NCBI GenBank assembly: GCA_032358165.1
Contig: JAALGY010000041.1
Coordinates: 1,426,001 to 1,490,000, forward strand
Source: Diplosphaera chodatii
Lineage: Eukaryota > Chlorophyta > Trebouxiophyceae > Prasiolales > Stichococcaceae
DNA length: 64,000 bases
Reading direction: 5' to 3'
Shown: piece by piece, positions 47,970 to 59,112 of the stretch
Position numbering within the stretch: position 1 is the first letter of the stretch
How the letters are laid out: each line of letters opens with the position of its first letter
The notes under the pieces: generated by a model
The model's input: the letters and a program-made list of their open reading frames with translations, nothing else
What the model was told of the DNA's origin: nothing
Databases searched by the model: none
Position numbers and translations under genes: made by a program

Positions 47970-50527
47970 ATGTCAGCAGCACACCTCAGCACTCACACTT
48001 CCTGGAGGGCAGGCTCCACATCTCACGGTCTAGTGCTGGGCATCGAGAGCAGCTGCGACGACACGGGCGTTGCCATCATGACACCCGAGGGCCGCATCCT
48101 TGGCCAGGCTCTGGCCACACAGGCCGACGTGCACAGGTACGGCAGTCCTGTGTGTACTCGCCAGCTGGTTGCTGGTCTGCAATCAGGCGAGCCTGCATGG
48201 TAATCAGTGCTGAAGTACCTTGTGCCTGCTCGACCAGGGAGTGGGGCGGAGTGGTGCCGACGCTGGCAATGGAGGCGCACAAAGCTGCCATCGACTCGAC
48301 GGTGGACACAGCACTTGCCAGAGCCAACGTTACGGCGGCTGACTTGGCGGCCGTTGCTGTCGCCGTGGGCCCCGGCCTTGTGATGTGTCTCCAGGTGAGC
48401 CATTGGAGCAAGCCGAATGTCATCGCCACACCCAGTCGTGTCATTCTTTGTGCAAAGGGGCCTTGTGCTGGAATGAGCACACTGTGTCAGGTGAGCACGA
48501 GCCCTCAAGGCAGTGACAATGCTGATCATAGGTCGGGGTGCAGAAGGCGCGTGAGCTGTCAGCGCACAATCAGCTGCCCATCGTGGCGGTGCACCACATG
48601 GAGGCGCACGCCCTGATGGCCCGCGCAGCTGCAGCGCGGCGCAGCGACATCGACTCAGTGGACACCAGGCCGGAGTTTCCATTTGTGGCACTGTTGGTCA
48701 GCGGCGGGCACAACCTGCTGCTGGTCGTGCGCGGGGTGGGAGACTACCAGATCCTGGGCTCAACTGTTGACGACGCTGTAGGTGCGTGGACAGTCGCATC
48801 AGCCCAGCGTCTGCCTGGTCTCACCGCGTCCGTCACAAACACAGGCGGTCGGCACAGAGGAACATGTCAGGCGCATATGGCATGGGTTTGCCAACTTGTG
48901 TGCTACAGGGGAGGCATTTGACAAGTCAGCTCGGCTGCTGGGCCTAGATGCGTCAGGTGCAGCGCTGGAGCAGCTGGCAACAGAGGGCAACCCAGCAGCC
49001 ATCCCGTTTGCGGTCAGTCCTTTGACAGTGGTCCTGGCAGCTGCAGTGCCTGGGCACGCAACCATTTGAAGGACTGCAGTCTGGCAGCGGCACCTTGTCC
49101 AAACTTGTGTCCAACCCAACCTGGTGACACTATCCAGGTGCCAATGGTTCGCAGCCCGACCTGCGACTTCTCGTATGCGGGCCTGAAAACAGCAGTCCTG
49201 CGCGCCGTAGAAAAGTATGCGCCTGGAGCAGCCACGGATGCAAATCGGCAGGTAATCCAGCAGTCTGCAGTCGTGAACTCGATTCACAGCATGGGCACCA
49301 CAGGCACTCAGGCAGATGTGGCAGCGATGAGGTCTACTTGCTGCAACACTCCCAACGTCCCAGCTGCAGGTGCGCGCAGACATTGCAGCCAGTTTCCAGT
49401 TGGCGGCAGTCAAGCAGCTGGAGCAGCGCTGCCGCCGCGGCATCGCCTGGGCGCTAGAGACATGTCCCGACATCAGGTGCATTGTGGCTGGCAGACGCTG
49501 TGGAATGCAGCACTCATATTGAGGCAAGGTGCTTGCTTGCTGAGCAGCTTGGCCACTCGTGCAGGTCGCTGGTTGTGTCGGGCGGCGTGGCCTGCAACTC
49601 CACAGTGCGAGAATCACTGCAGGTACCGTGACACTTGCACCTGTATGCCTGGCAGTGCCACCTCGAAACTGTTGTGTGGACCCACCTAGTGATTACTCAG
49701 GCTAGTCAAGACTTGGCAGCTGGCCTGCAAGCTCCTGCTGACTTGGAAGCCAGGACACATGCAGGCGGTGACAGCTGAGGCGGGGCTGCGCCTGGTTGTG
49801 CCCCCACCAGCGCTATGCACCGACAATGGGGCCATGATTGCCTGGGCAGGCCAGGAGGTGCTGACCCTGCTGCGCTCACCATGTGAACTTGTGGCATTCC
49901 TGAGATGTCGAACACCTGGTGCAGTGCTGGTGCAGCCCTACAGCTCGCGTGATCCTCGGCGCTGCATTGGCTGCGAAGTTTGCTTCCAACCATTGTACAC
50001 ATCACAGCATCGCCTCGTGGTCTCCATGCAGCGCCTGGCGTTGGGGCTCGCATGCCCGCCGCAAGCTGTGGACAGCCTTCAGGACACCGACCTGCTGCAC
50101 ACCGAGCGTGGCGGCTGGCTGCGGCTGCGGCCACGGTGGCCGCTCACAGAAGAGCGCCACCCCCGCGCCGTGCACAGGTGGGTTATTCGAACCTCGGGTT
50201 GGCGGCAGCTGCTGGGTAGCAGCTGCTGACATCCACTCCTACAATGCCAGCAGCACTGGTGCATATGAGCAGACTGGGCTCTGACTTTTTGGTGGACTCG
50301 CACTGGGCTGCAGCAAGAAGTACACGGGCCTGAAGAAGAAGCGCATACACCCCAGCCTGGTGGAGCTCACTGCCGCGGCACTGTCAGGGCAGCAGCGCAG
50401 CGCGGATGACGCAGTTGCAAGTAGCTCGCCGAGTCTGGCACCAGCTGCGGCGGCGCACACAGCAGCGCATGCAGCGGGGGACCAGCTGATGACTGGTACT
50501 GACAGGAGGGAAGCGGCGATGGCTTGA
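47970..50527 (+). CDS. Organellar tRNA N6-threonylcarbamoyladenosine transferase (TsaD/Qri7/OSGEPL1 type)
   Basis: Transfers the threonylcarbamoyl group to A37 of ANN-decoding tRNAs. Ten exons; those checked are 47970-48136, 48238-48394, 48532-48781, 48909-49012 and 49138-49251, followed by five more to the stop at 50527. Motifs in order are [55 protein letters not shown], the metal site [92 protein letters not shown] and [14 protein letters not shown]. The bacterial/mitochondrial form of the motifs and the isolated gene point to the mitochondrial or plastid enzyme rather than cytosolic Kae1. The C-terminus is extended by about 150 residues past the usual end, partly Ala/Ser-rich. ATG 47970 gives only a 19-residue leader, so an upstream exon may be missing. 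Confidence 0.88.
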
Positions 50528-51416
50528 CTACCCAATGTGTAGCATGTACATATTGCACTTTGCTGCCTATCGGCCCTTTACCTCTACCTATGTTTGAACG
50601 AGGATCTCTCCTTGAAACGTGGCCCACATTGATTAAAGGGCGGTTGGGCCCTGAGTAGTAGGCCGTGATCAGTGCCGGACATGTACCAGCAAATCGCCGG
50701 GAGATCTGGCGCACCGCAATCATTTGCGCTTTACACACCGCGACTACGTCACCCCCACACGCGCAGAATCGCATAGCGGTGGCTAAAATGGTCTTCTGGA
50801 GGCGGCGCAGCACCGACGTCAGGACGCGCAAGAGCTGCGACGGCGGGCTTGGCACTGCTGCAGGTGCGCGTCCTGTGAGCCCGGCACTACAGAGCGTGGG
50901 CGGCAGACGTGTCCGCCGCCCAGCTTCCCGTTGCGGATGTGCAAGGCGCTGCAAGGCGTCCGAAGTAAGCGCACGCGCTGGTCTGTGCTGTGCTGCCCGC
51001 CGTTGCCGGCTGGCGGAAACACCCTTCCGACCTAGCCAACAGGGGCTGGGCAGCGGCCGCTGCGCGCGCCGGTGCACTCAATGCTGGATGTCTGAACGCA
51101 AAGGCAGTGGCTCCCAGCCATGCTTTGCGCGAGACTCAGGGCAGATGACAGGGTTGCGCGGCGCGCCCGGCGCCTCAGTTTACTTCACAGACCGCACGTG
51201 CACCCCACGACCTGACCAGGTCGCACAAAACCTGGTGCTCTTTTGCCTTGTCTTGCATACGCGCGATCGACATCAAATACGAAACGCCAGGGCGGCTGTC
51301 GCCATGGCTCTAGGTGCACAGACGGCAAAGCCGGCGCCTTGTGCAGCAGGCCATATATATGCACGAAACCTGTCACCGTGTGTCACATCACCAAAGCTTC
51401 GGGTCACTGTCTCAGG
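50528..51416. promoter_or_regulatory. Intergenic region upstream of the Raf-like kinase gene
   Basis: 889 bases with no supported gene. The long plus-strand frame 50,665-51,549 includes the first kinase exon at its end but has no protein-like features before ATG 51417. A shifted or longer kinase N-terminus in that frame cannot be excluded. Confidence 0.4.
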
Positions 51417-52736
51417 ATGTCTGGGCTCGGTTTACGCATGCGTGGGGCAAGCTGGGGCCGCAGGTCACGCAGAGGCGGTCCCGGTCGTGAAGATCTCCTG
51501 TGGTGCGATCTGCTGGCTGACAGTGTTCCCGCGGGTGCAGAGGACGTGAAGGCCCGGGGGGGCGACAGCGCTCGCAGCGACGACGTCTCCACCTGCTCAG
51601 CAAAACTGGGGCCGCCGAACAGCCCCACGGCGGTGGGCGCATTCGCACGATTCAGCGATGGGCACACGGCCAGCAGCTTCACCTCCGCCGACGAGGGCCT
51701 CAGCCTGGCGGCGGCCCAGCAGCGGCTGGCGTCCATGAACCTGGCCGCTGAGGCCACTGAGGAGGAGTTGGCCGACTGGGAGATATCCGAGCACGATCTC
51801 AGGTGCGGCGCCAGCCCACCTCTGAGCCATTGCCCTCTCCCTGTCATACGAATCGTGGGAGTCAATTGCTGGCTAGACATGATCCACACCAGCTTCACAG
51901 TCTTTTTCACCATGATCCCGAACGTGTAGTAACCCTTGAGATGTGGTGGTGGCGTCCTCTGAACAGGATCTGCAAGCGGTCGGACGGCAAGCTATGGCTG
52001 CTGGGTGAGGGCTCCTACGGCAAGGTGTGGAAGGCGGTGTGGACAAAGCCGGACGGCACGCCGGTGGACGTGGCCATGAAGATGACCATCATCAGCCCAG
52101 GTGAACACAGCACCCCAGCGCTGCCCAAGCGCCATTTCAAATTGACATTCTCAGCAGCAAAGACAATGAATCTTTCGCTGCTTTTGCAAGCATGCAGCCG
52201 ATTCTATATCACGCAGCTGCTCGAAGCGCTTATCGTGCGACCGCAGAGGCGGCGCGGCGGCGGTCGCTGTGCGACCGGCTGGAGGCGGACTTCATCCGGG
52301 AGATGGCGCTCATGAAGTACCTGTGCAGCCACGACAGCCATGTGGTGCCCTTCCACGGCGCCTGCGTCTACGACGGCCGCCTGTGCCTCGTGCTGGAGCT
52401 CATGAAGGTGCAAGGAGCACCTGACCAAAAGCACTTGCTGCATTCACCGGCCGCTTCTGCTGCTGCTTCCAGCATGCATGGGGTGGTGCACATCGAAGTT
52501 GCCAGGACCCCTTGCAAGCGTTGTGCCTGTTCTGTGCGACACAGGGCGGCGACCTGACCGACGCCATCCGGGACAGCCGCGACGCCGAGTTTGGCTGGTA
52601 CAACAAGGGGCGCCAGGTGGCACTGGACGTGGCGCGCGGCCTGGCCTTCCTGCACTCCAACCGCATCGTGCACTGCGACCTGAAGTCCAAGAACATCATG
52701 CTGACGGCGGTGAGCCCGATTTCACCTGCATGGCCG

Positions 52737-52776
<40 letters not shown>

Positions 52777-55187
52777 AGCTGCTGCTGCTGCTGCAAGAAC
52801 CTGTGGCTTTCTCCTGCGTGTTTCAGCAGGGCTGCCGGGCAAAGCACACGGTGGCTGTTGTTGTTGCCCACCTCCCAAGGGTGCTTCGTGCGTCCTGCAG
52901 GATGCTGAGGCGAAGATCAGCGACGTGGGGCTGTCGAAGATGATGCACGCGGGTGCCGGTGACCACCGCGACAGCGGCGCAGACGCCTGCTTCGGCACCT
53001 TCGCCTGGGCAGCGCCAGAGGTACGAGCTCGTGTCTTAGGCGAGCACCGACTTGCTGCTGATCCTTGTAACTGCTTTCAAAGCATATCACTCACCATTGA
53101 CCTGTGACGCCTGCAAATGCGGTGCAGATGCTCATGGGGGAGGAGCCCACCCCGGCGGCCGACATCTACAGCTTTGGCGTGGTGCTGTGGGAGATCTGCT
53201 GCCAGGAGATGCCGCAGCGCGGGCGCCGCCGCGACCCCACGCCCGCCGAGGCCCCCCTGGTGCGCAGCGCCCCTGCCGTTCAATCATGTAGGAGGCCGTT
53301 GATCCTCTCACACCTGCTGTGTACAGCAGATGCCTGTGTGCCCATGTCTTGCCTCTCATCTGTCACCCACTCTGCAGCATGTGCACCCCATTTCGAGCAG
53401 GAGGTGGCGGCGATTATCCAGACGTGCCTGCGCTTCAAGCCGGAGCAGCGGCCCAGCGCCAAGGAGGTGCTGGCGCTGCTGGAGCTGGTGGCCGAGATGG
53501 AGCGGCCGCCCCAGGGTGGGCTGTGTCCTGATGGCAACTGCTTACCCTGCGGCAATGCGATGCGTGTGCCGTACATATGTCCGAAACATCCACTCAGTGC
53601 AGCTGCTTTGCTGATGTGCAGGCCCGCCCCCGGCTGCCAGCGCAGGAGCAGCATCAGACTACAGGGCCTCCATCGAGGACTCGGCGCGCCGGCTGCATTG
53701 CGGCAGCGCCCGCCGCCGCAGCTATGACGCTCGCGGCTCAGTGGACGTCCGCAGGGTAGGGGACGTCATGCTGTGCCACATATGTCACAAACTTGATACT
53801 TCCGACTGTGGCCTGGCCCAAAGCGCAGGGTGCAAGCAGGAACCTGGGCCCACTGTGTTGCCCTGCGAGGAGGAGTTTGATTTGCATCTCGACGCTGCAG
53901 GTTGCTGAACTGAGTAGCATGGAGAACAGCATGAAGACGCTCATGTCGCGGTCTTCAGGGCTCTACAAGCCCTCCAGAGCTTCAGCGGTGGGCACCATGC
54001 CCTCTGTGACGCCTCCGCCTGCTGCTGATGCACCTGCAGGCAGATGCACTGCCGCCACTACTTCCAGCACAACCGGATTGACATCACAATCCTGTGCTTG
54101 TGTGCAGTCGGCGCTCACGGCCCCTTCGCCAGACAGTGGCGGCAACTCGCAGAAGTCAGGCAACAGCGTTGGGAGGGGCGGCCAGTGGGGAGCATCATCA
54201 CGCCGAAACTCAGCAGCCAACGCAGCGCCACAGCGAGCGCAGCCGAAGGCGCCTGCTGTTGCCGCGACATCACCATTTGCTGCTGCCAGCGGCCCCGCCT
54301 TTGAGGATGCAGCCGCCGGTGCAGGCCCTGGCGCCAGGCCGAAGCGTGCTTCTTCGATGCCAGCCGCAGACCTGGCCAACGTCGGCCTCGAAACCAGCAG
54401 CACCCTTTATGCCAGCTTCGCCGGCGTTGCTGCGCCCGCGCCGCCAGCTCCCCGCGCCGCCTCCCCCGCCCCAATCGCCGGCAGCTCCCCGCTGGGCGCC
54501 GGCCCGCTCGTCGGCCCCGCGCTGGCCGCCACCAGCAGCTTTTTCGGCTGCCTGACAGCGCCGCCGGTGCCCGCGGCGGCAGTCCCCCCACTGGCCCCCC
54601 CGCCACAGCAACCAAAGCGCCCGCTGCAACCGGCGGCGCGCCAGCCAGCCGCCAAAGCCGGACCAGCAGCTGCGCCCGCCGCCAACGGCCTCGCCATCGC
54701 CGCCTCCAGCAGCCTCTACAGCAACTTCCTCGTGCAGGTGGACGCGTGCGCGTCGCCGCCGCGCTCGGTGTCCGTGCCCGAGGGGTCGCCCAGGCCGGTG
54801 TTCCGCCCCAGGGCCGCCTCCACCGCGACTGGCACCGCCCTGGCCGCCACCAGCAGCCTGTACAGCAGCGTGTTCGCCAGCGTCCCGAGCATCCCGTCGG
54901 AGGACGGCGAGGAATCAGAGGCGGCGACACCAGCTGCCCGGAGTGCTGGGGAGCCCTCCACCAAGACGGCCAGCAGCAGCCTGTACAGCGACCTGCTCGC
55001 CAGTGTTCCGGACAGGATGCGGCCAGCAGATGTGCTGCTTGATGCGGAGGACGGGGCGGCCTCACAGGCCAGCGGCTCCTCGGATGCAACGTCAGCAGTG
55101 GAGGCAGAGGCGCTAGCCCAGCGAAGGCGGCGGTCGAAAGAGCACCAAAGGAACCCCTTTGCTGCCGCTGCCTCTACCGCCAACTGA
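51417..55187 (+). CDS. Raf-like (TKL) protein kinase with repetitive Ser/Ala/Pro-rich tail
   Basis: A serine/threonine kinase of the plant Raf-like group. Exons: 51417-51802, 51967-52100, 52247-52407, 52545-52709, 52901-53020, from 53128, about 53,400-53,517, about 53,622-53,756 and about 53,901-55187. The N-terminal 128 residues are disordered. The kinase domain shows the glycine loop LLGEGSYGKVWKAVW, the VAMK lysine, the alpha-C Glu in DFIREMALMKYLCSH, the catalytic loop RIVHCDLKSKNIML, ISDVGLSKMM, GTFAWAAPE, TPAADIYSFGVVLWEICCQE and RFKPEQRPSAKEVLALLEL. The usual DFG is DVG here; the metal-binding Asp is kept, so activity is plausible. The tail of about 430 residues from the last exon is low complexity with several copies of a short SSSLYS-type repeat. 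The exon 6 to 7 join is inferred from phase and family sequence. Confidence 0.87.
52738..52776 (+). repeat. (CTG)13 microsatellite in kinase intron
   Basis: Thirteen CTG units, followed after an AG break by five more up to about 52,793. It lies in the intron between the exons ending at 52709 and starting at 52901, in sense orientation. Confidence 0.85.
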
Positions 55188-55948
55188 AGGTCCACCGGAG
55201 CTTACGTCAAACTGTATGTAGCCGACCCACAGCATGGTCAGCCTGCGGGCGCCCCTTGGCGTGGAGGTAGGATCCACAGGGATGAGTACCACAGAGAGCC
55301 GCACCCGTGCGGCCAAGAGACGATTCGTTGGTCGTGTTTGTGCTGGGGACGTGCCGATAGTTGCCACCCATGATCTTTTTGCCGCTGGGCTTGCCTGAAA
55401 TAGTATATAATGATCATATTGATGCAATTTTGCTTGTTCAGATGCATTCTGGGGTGGGGCCAGGGTCGCGATGATCATTGCGTGAAGTCTTCACAGTGCA
55501 AAGCATGACTCGCTGCTATACCTGCGTCACTGTTTGAATGACGATAGTACAGTTCTTTGCAGCTGTTCTACATCGTGCGAATGAAAATTGATAGTTTGAG
55601 AACTACCGTAACTGTCTTCCATATTATGGCAGCAGCGAATATCTGCATGTGTGTATGGCCGGGTTATTGATTGCGCCTGGCGGGGTGGCTGAGGGGACCT
55701 GCAGTTGGATGGGATTGCATCGGCGTGTGCACAACATGAGCACAGTTTACCCAGTACTCATTTGGAATTGCTCACTTGTAATAAATACATCTGCAGAGGC
55801 GCAGTGTACACAGCCAACCGTACTACACGCCAAAATGCCGTAACATGGGCACGACCCATAATCGCAGCCAAGCTCCGATGGTGCCTCTCCAAATGGAGTC
55901 TAGTTGGCAAAACTGCCGGTCCGCCATCCAAACGGAAGCATCTGCCCA
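55188..55948. other. Convergent 3' region, no gene seen
   Basis: Lies between the stop codons of the kinase (plus) and the low-complexity protein (minus). It is less GC-rich than its neighbours, with AT-rich tracts around 55,400-55,620. No ORF with protein character and no tRNA fold was recognised. Confidence 0.5.
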
Positions 55949-57322
55949 CTACGGGAACTGCTCCTCTGCATCCTGGCCGTCAGCCCCGTGGTCTGCCGCC
56001 TGCGCCGCCTGAGCGAACTCGGACAGCAGCTGGTCCAGGACTGCGTCCCCCACCCGCCGGCCGCCTGACGGCTGCGCCCCGGCGGCCCACGCGCCCCGGG
56101 GCACATCCACCACGCGGCTGGTGATGCCCGCGGCCTGCATTGCGCCGCTCCCCGCGCCGCCCAGCATCTCGTCCAGCAGGCTGGCAACCGCGTCTGCGCT
56201 GGCCGGCTGTGGTGGTGTGCCGTCGGCGGCGTCGGCGGTGGAGCCGGCTGCCTGCGCAGCGGCCCCGCCCGTGGCGGCAGCTCCCGCCGGGTGCTGCCGC
56301 CGCTGCTCCTGCTGCTGCTGCTGCTGCTGGTGGCGCTGGTTGTAGGCGGCCCACACGGCCTGCGCGCGGGGCACTGCCGCCCACAGGTTGTGGGCTGCGG
56401 CGCCCGCCGCCGCCGCCGACGCACCGGCCGCTCCACCAGCTGAGGCCGCTCCCGCCGCCTGGCCCTGCTGCGGGCCCCACAGCTGCTGGTCCGCCGCGCC
56501 GCCCCACGACTGCTCCTCCGCGATCTGCTGCAGCAGCGCCTCGTGCTCGCGCTCCAGGCGGCTCTGCGCCTCGGACAGGGGAGCCGAGCCCGGGGTCGGG
56601 CCACTCGCGCCGCCGCCGCCGCCTGCCTCTGCCAGCAGCCGCTCCATCAGAGCTTCGCCATCTTCGTCGGCAGCCCCCTGGGGCGGGCGGGCGCTGGCGG
56701 CAGCGGCTCGCCGCCGCTCCTGCACCGAGGGCAGCTGCGCGTGCAGCGCGGGGTCGTCGCGCGCCAGCTGCTCGGCGACGGAGCTGTACCGGGCAGCCGC
56801 CCCCGGCCACGCCCGGCGGGGGCCCATGCCCTCCGCCGCCGCCGCCGCCGCCTGCGCGTTCACCCTCCGCCGCAGGATGGCATCGAGCCTGTCCTCTGCC
56901 GTGGCCGCGTCCCGCAGCTGCTGCCCCGCCGCCGCGTCCTCCGCCAGCGCCGCGTTGCGCAGCCGCAGGTCGTCGGCCGCCTCCGCCAGCGCGGCCCAGG
57001 ACTCCGCCTCCGACATCTCGCCGGGGCGCTGCTGCTGTGCAGCCGTCCGCAGCCGCTGCCGCTGCGCCGGCTGCGCCACGGGCGGGGGCGAGGTCCACTG
57101 CATGCGCCCCGAGATGAGGCGCAGCAGGGCCGCCGGGTCTGCCGAGGGCCCCGCCCCGGCGGCCGGGCGGCCGCTGGGCTGCCACTGCGCCTCCCCCCGC
57201 GCGCCGCCCGCGCCCCCTGCTGGTCCTGCCGCCGCCGCCGCGTCGCGCGAGAACAGGCCGTTCTCGGCGTGGGGGCGCCGCCCGGAGGCGCGCCCCTGCT
57301 GCGGCTGCGGCGGCGGTGACCG
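55949..57322 (-). CDS. Low-complexity Ala/Gln/Gly-rich coiled-coil protein, function unknown (start unresolved)
   Basis: One long frame from just after an in-frame stop (57,323-57,325) to TAG at 55949. The first ATG is at 57103 (MQWTSPPPVAQPAQRQ), but the frame is already protein-like before it (GGARGEAQWQPSGRPAAGAG, ADPAALLRLISGR), so an upstream exon probably exists. Helical, charged segments (SEAESWAALAEAADDLRLRN, QQLRDAATAEDRLDAILRRR, LEREHEALLQQIAEEQSWGG) alternate with Ala/Gly-rich linkers, a Gln7 run (CTG repeat at 56,309-56,329) and repeated short acidic Leu motifs: EALMERLLAEAGG, VASLLDEMLGGAGSG, VLDQLLSEFAQAAQ. I do not recognise the family. Several very long frames in the other five frames over this region are GC-driven shadows. 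Confidence 0.55.
   Translation of the reverse strand, partial: RSPPPQPQQGRASGRRPHAENGLFSRDAAAAAGPAGGAGGARGEAQWQPSGRPAAGAGPSADPAALLRLISGRMQWTSPPPVAQPAQRQRLRTAAQQQRPGEMSEAESWAALAEAADDLRLRNAALAEDAAAGQQLRDAATAEDRLDAILRRRVNAQAAAAAAEGMGPRRAWPGAAARYSSVAEQLARDDPALHAQLPSVQERRRAAAASARPPQGAADEDGEALMERLLAEAGGGGGASGPTPGSAPLSEAQSRLEREHEALLQQIAEEQSWGGAADQQLWGPQQGQAAGAASAGGAAGASAAAAGAAAHNLWAAVPRAQAVWAAYNQRHQQQQQQQEQRRQHPAGAAATGGAAAQAAGSTADAADGTPPQPASADAVASLLDEMLGGAGSGAMQAAGITSRVVDVPRGAWAAGAQPSGGRRVGDAVLDQLLSEFAQAAQAADHGADGQDAEEQFP
56309..56329 (+). repeat. (CTG)7 run coding Gln7 on the minus strand
   Basis: Seven CTG units, read as CAG in the low-complexity protein (NQRHQQQQQQQEQRRQ). Confidence 0.8.
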
Positions 57323-57527
57323 TCAGGCGGGGGCCGACCCGCCCGGGTCGCTCAGGGCGGCGCTCACCAGGTCCGTGCACCTGCACCAGGCGCCCGAGAA
57401 GACAATTTCTGAGCCTGAGAAACAGCTTCTTGGATGCAGTTTCTGGGCCTGTAAAAGCGCTCTGGAAGCAACAACTAGTGGTGAAAGCAGTGCGCTGGGG
57501 AGCGGTTAGCAGCACTACGACATGCTG

Positions 57528-59112
57528 TCACACCCAGCCATGCAATGGCAGGCTGCCGCCCTCGAGTCCCCAAGCTGATCGTGTGTCATGAGCCAGAGGT
57601 GCGCACTTGGGGAACTCCACGCGCTCCTCCAGGCGCTGCTGCGCCCACAGCAGCATCTTCAGCAGCCCCGGCAGCCGCGGCTCCGGCTCCTGCGATCGGC
57701 CACACAGCCGTGGATGTGTGGACCGGCAGGTGTCACCCGTCAAGTCAGCAACCAACAGGTTGCACGCTCGACAGAGGCTTCGAGTCGGCGGCCGCTCAGC
57801 AGCCTCAGCATGCAGGCACAGGTGTGCAGTCTTGTGCGTGGCGCACGCAATGCAGCACAGGGGGGGCCGCACCAGGTCCTGGCTGGCCAGGATGGCGGCG
57901 TTGAGCTCGCTGGCCGTCTTCTGCCGCTGCGCGATGTCCAGCAGGTCCGCCATGGGCGCCGACTTCACGTCCTCAAACGCCAGCAGCGCGATCGTGCGCT
58001 CTGCAGAGGTGTCACAGAAGAAAATGCGAATATGTTTGTGTGCACACCTCACAGATGGATAGAGCATGTGGAGCATAGCACGGCAGGCAGGATCTTCAAG
58101 GTGCGGGAGATACTTCTGAGACAGGTGGGACATGCATGAAACGAAGCGACAGAGTTGTGCACAGCTGTGCACCCAGCTCGGCGAGGAAGGCGGGGTGCTC
58201 CTCGCCCAGGGGCGCGAGGATGTCCTGCGCAAAGGCCAGCGCCGCGTCGGCATCGCCGCCGCGGATGAGCTCAATCAGCCGCTGCTGCTGCAGGTGGAAC
58301 GTCAGCTCAGCGTGCTCCTCCAGTATCTGCGGGCGGCAGAGAAGCTAGGTTTGAGGTTGCCAGGGAAGGCCTTCCCGATGCCAGTGGCAGGTCATACTAT
58401 GTGCGCCTGATGAGTCCATATGCTGTGGTCTTTGGCAGCCGACTGCTGACGTGCAATCCATATGTGCCGAGCAGCTGGCCGTGTCATGACAGTGGCTGGT
58501 CGCCACCGCACAACCCGCCTGCGGGTCGAGGTCGTTGGCGGCTTCGATGGCGGCCTCGATGTCGCCGGACTGCACCGCCTTGCGGATGTGCATGCGCTCG
58601 GTGATTGCGTTGAGGTCGACGCCCGGCCGCGTGCCGCTCTCCCCCTCAAACATCTGCGCCGCCTCCACGTAGCCCTGCGTGCACATCAAACTAACCCTCT
58701 GTCCACACTGCTGCAGCTGGGGCTCGCGCCCTCGGTGTTCGCCTGCCGCCAGGCGGAACCGCCTGGCAGGTGAGTGGTCGGATGCAATGGAGACTGCACC
58801 AGCCTGCAGCACGGGTCTGCCAAAGGTGGTTCCAACGGGTCGGGGAGGCGCACCTCTGTGACCAGGAAGTTCATGACCAGCTGGTTGAGGTCCTCCTTGC
58901 GCAGCTCCACCGCCGACAGCTTGCGCTCCCAGTCGTCCTTGCCCACCTTCTTCTTGTTTGCTGCCTGCAATTAGCGAATGCCCACACGGATGTCGGCACT
59001 GTAGTTGCTAGGATACACAGCTCAAAAGCGGGGTGGTCAAGCAGGCGAGGTGTCTGCAGGCTGCAGGTCATGTCGGCGCCGCAGGATAATGGCCCACCTC
59101 GCCTCGTCCCAT
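57528..59112 (-). CDS. GID8: GID8/TWA1 homologue, LisH-CTLH subunit of the GID/CTLH ubiquitin ligase
   Basis: A scaffold subunit of the GID/CTLH E3 complex that controls metabolic-enzyme turnover. Six exons join in phase: 59098-59112, 58854-58964, 58519-58674, 58173-58326, 57873-58000 and 57528-57689. The start ATG at 59112 gives a five-residue first exon (MGRGE), then AANKKKVGKDDWERKLSAVE, LRKEDLNQLVMNFLVTEGYV (LisH), QMFEGESGTRPGVDLNAITE and the CTLH domain (RMHIRKAVQSGDIEAAIEAA, LTFHLQQQRLIELIRGGDAD, FAQDILAPLGEEHPAFLAEL). Then come ERTIALLAFEDVKSAPMADL, LDIAQRQKTASELNAAILAS and the CRA end LPGLLKMLLWAQQRLEERVE. Length (about 241 residues) and order match plant and animal GID8. The intron after 58519 must use a GC donor to keep the frame (DPQ to ILEEHAEL). 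Confidence 0.93.

Noticed and set aside
54115..55089. 324-codon minus-strand open frame
   Set aside because: Antisense to the Raf-like kinase tail; Arg/Trp-rich noise typical of the complement of Ala/Ser-rich coding DNA.
57323..57400. Candidate exon coding CTDLVSAALSDPGGSAPA before the low-complexity gene
   Set aside because: It looks protein-like but ends at an in-frame TGA and no start or phase-consistent splice could be fixed; left out of the feature.
56140..57509. Plus-strand open frames of 325 and 373 codons
   Set aside because: Shadows of the minus-strand low-complexity gene; Pro/Arg/Ser/Ala/Cys composition without motifs.
55980..57515. 511-codon minus-strand open frame
   Set aside because: It begins at a GTG, is antisense-like Gly/Arg/Ala/Pro noise from GC bias and lacks any domain; the neighbouring frame carries the helical, Glu/Leu-containing sequence.
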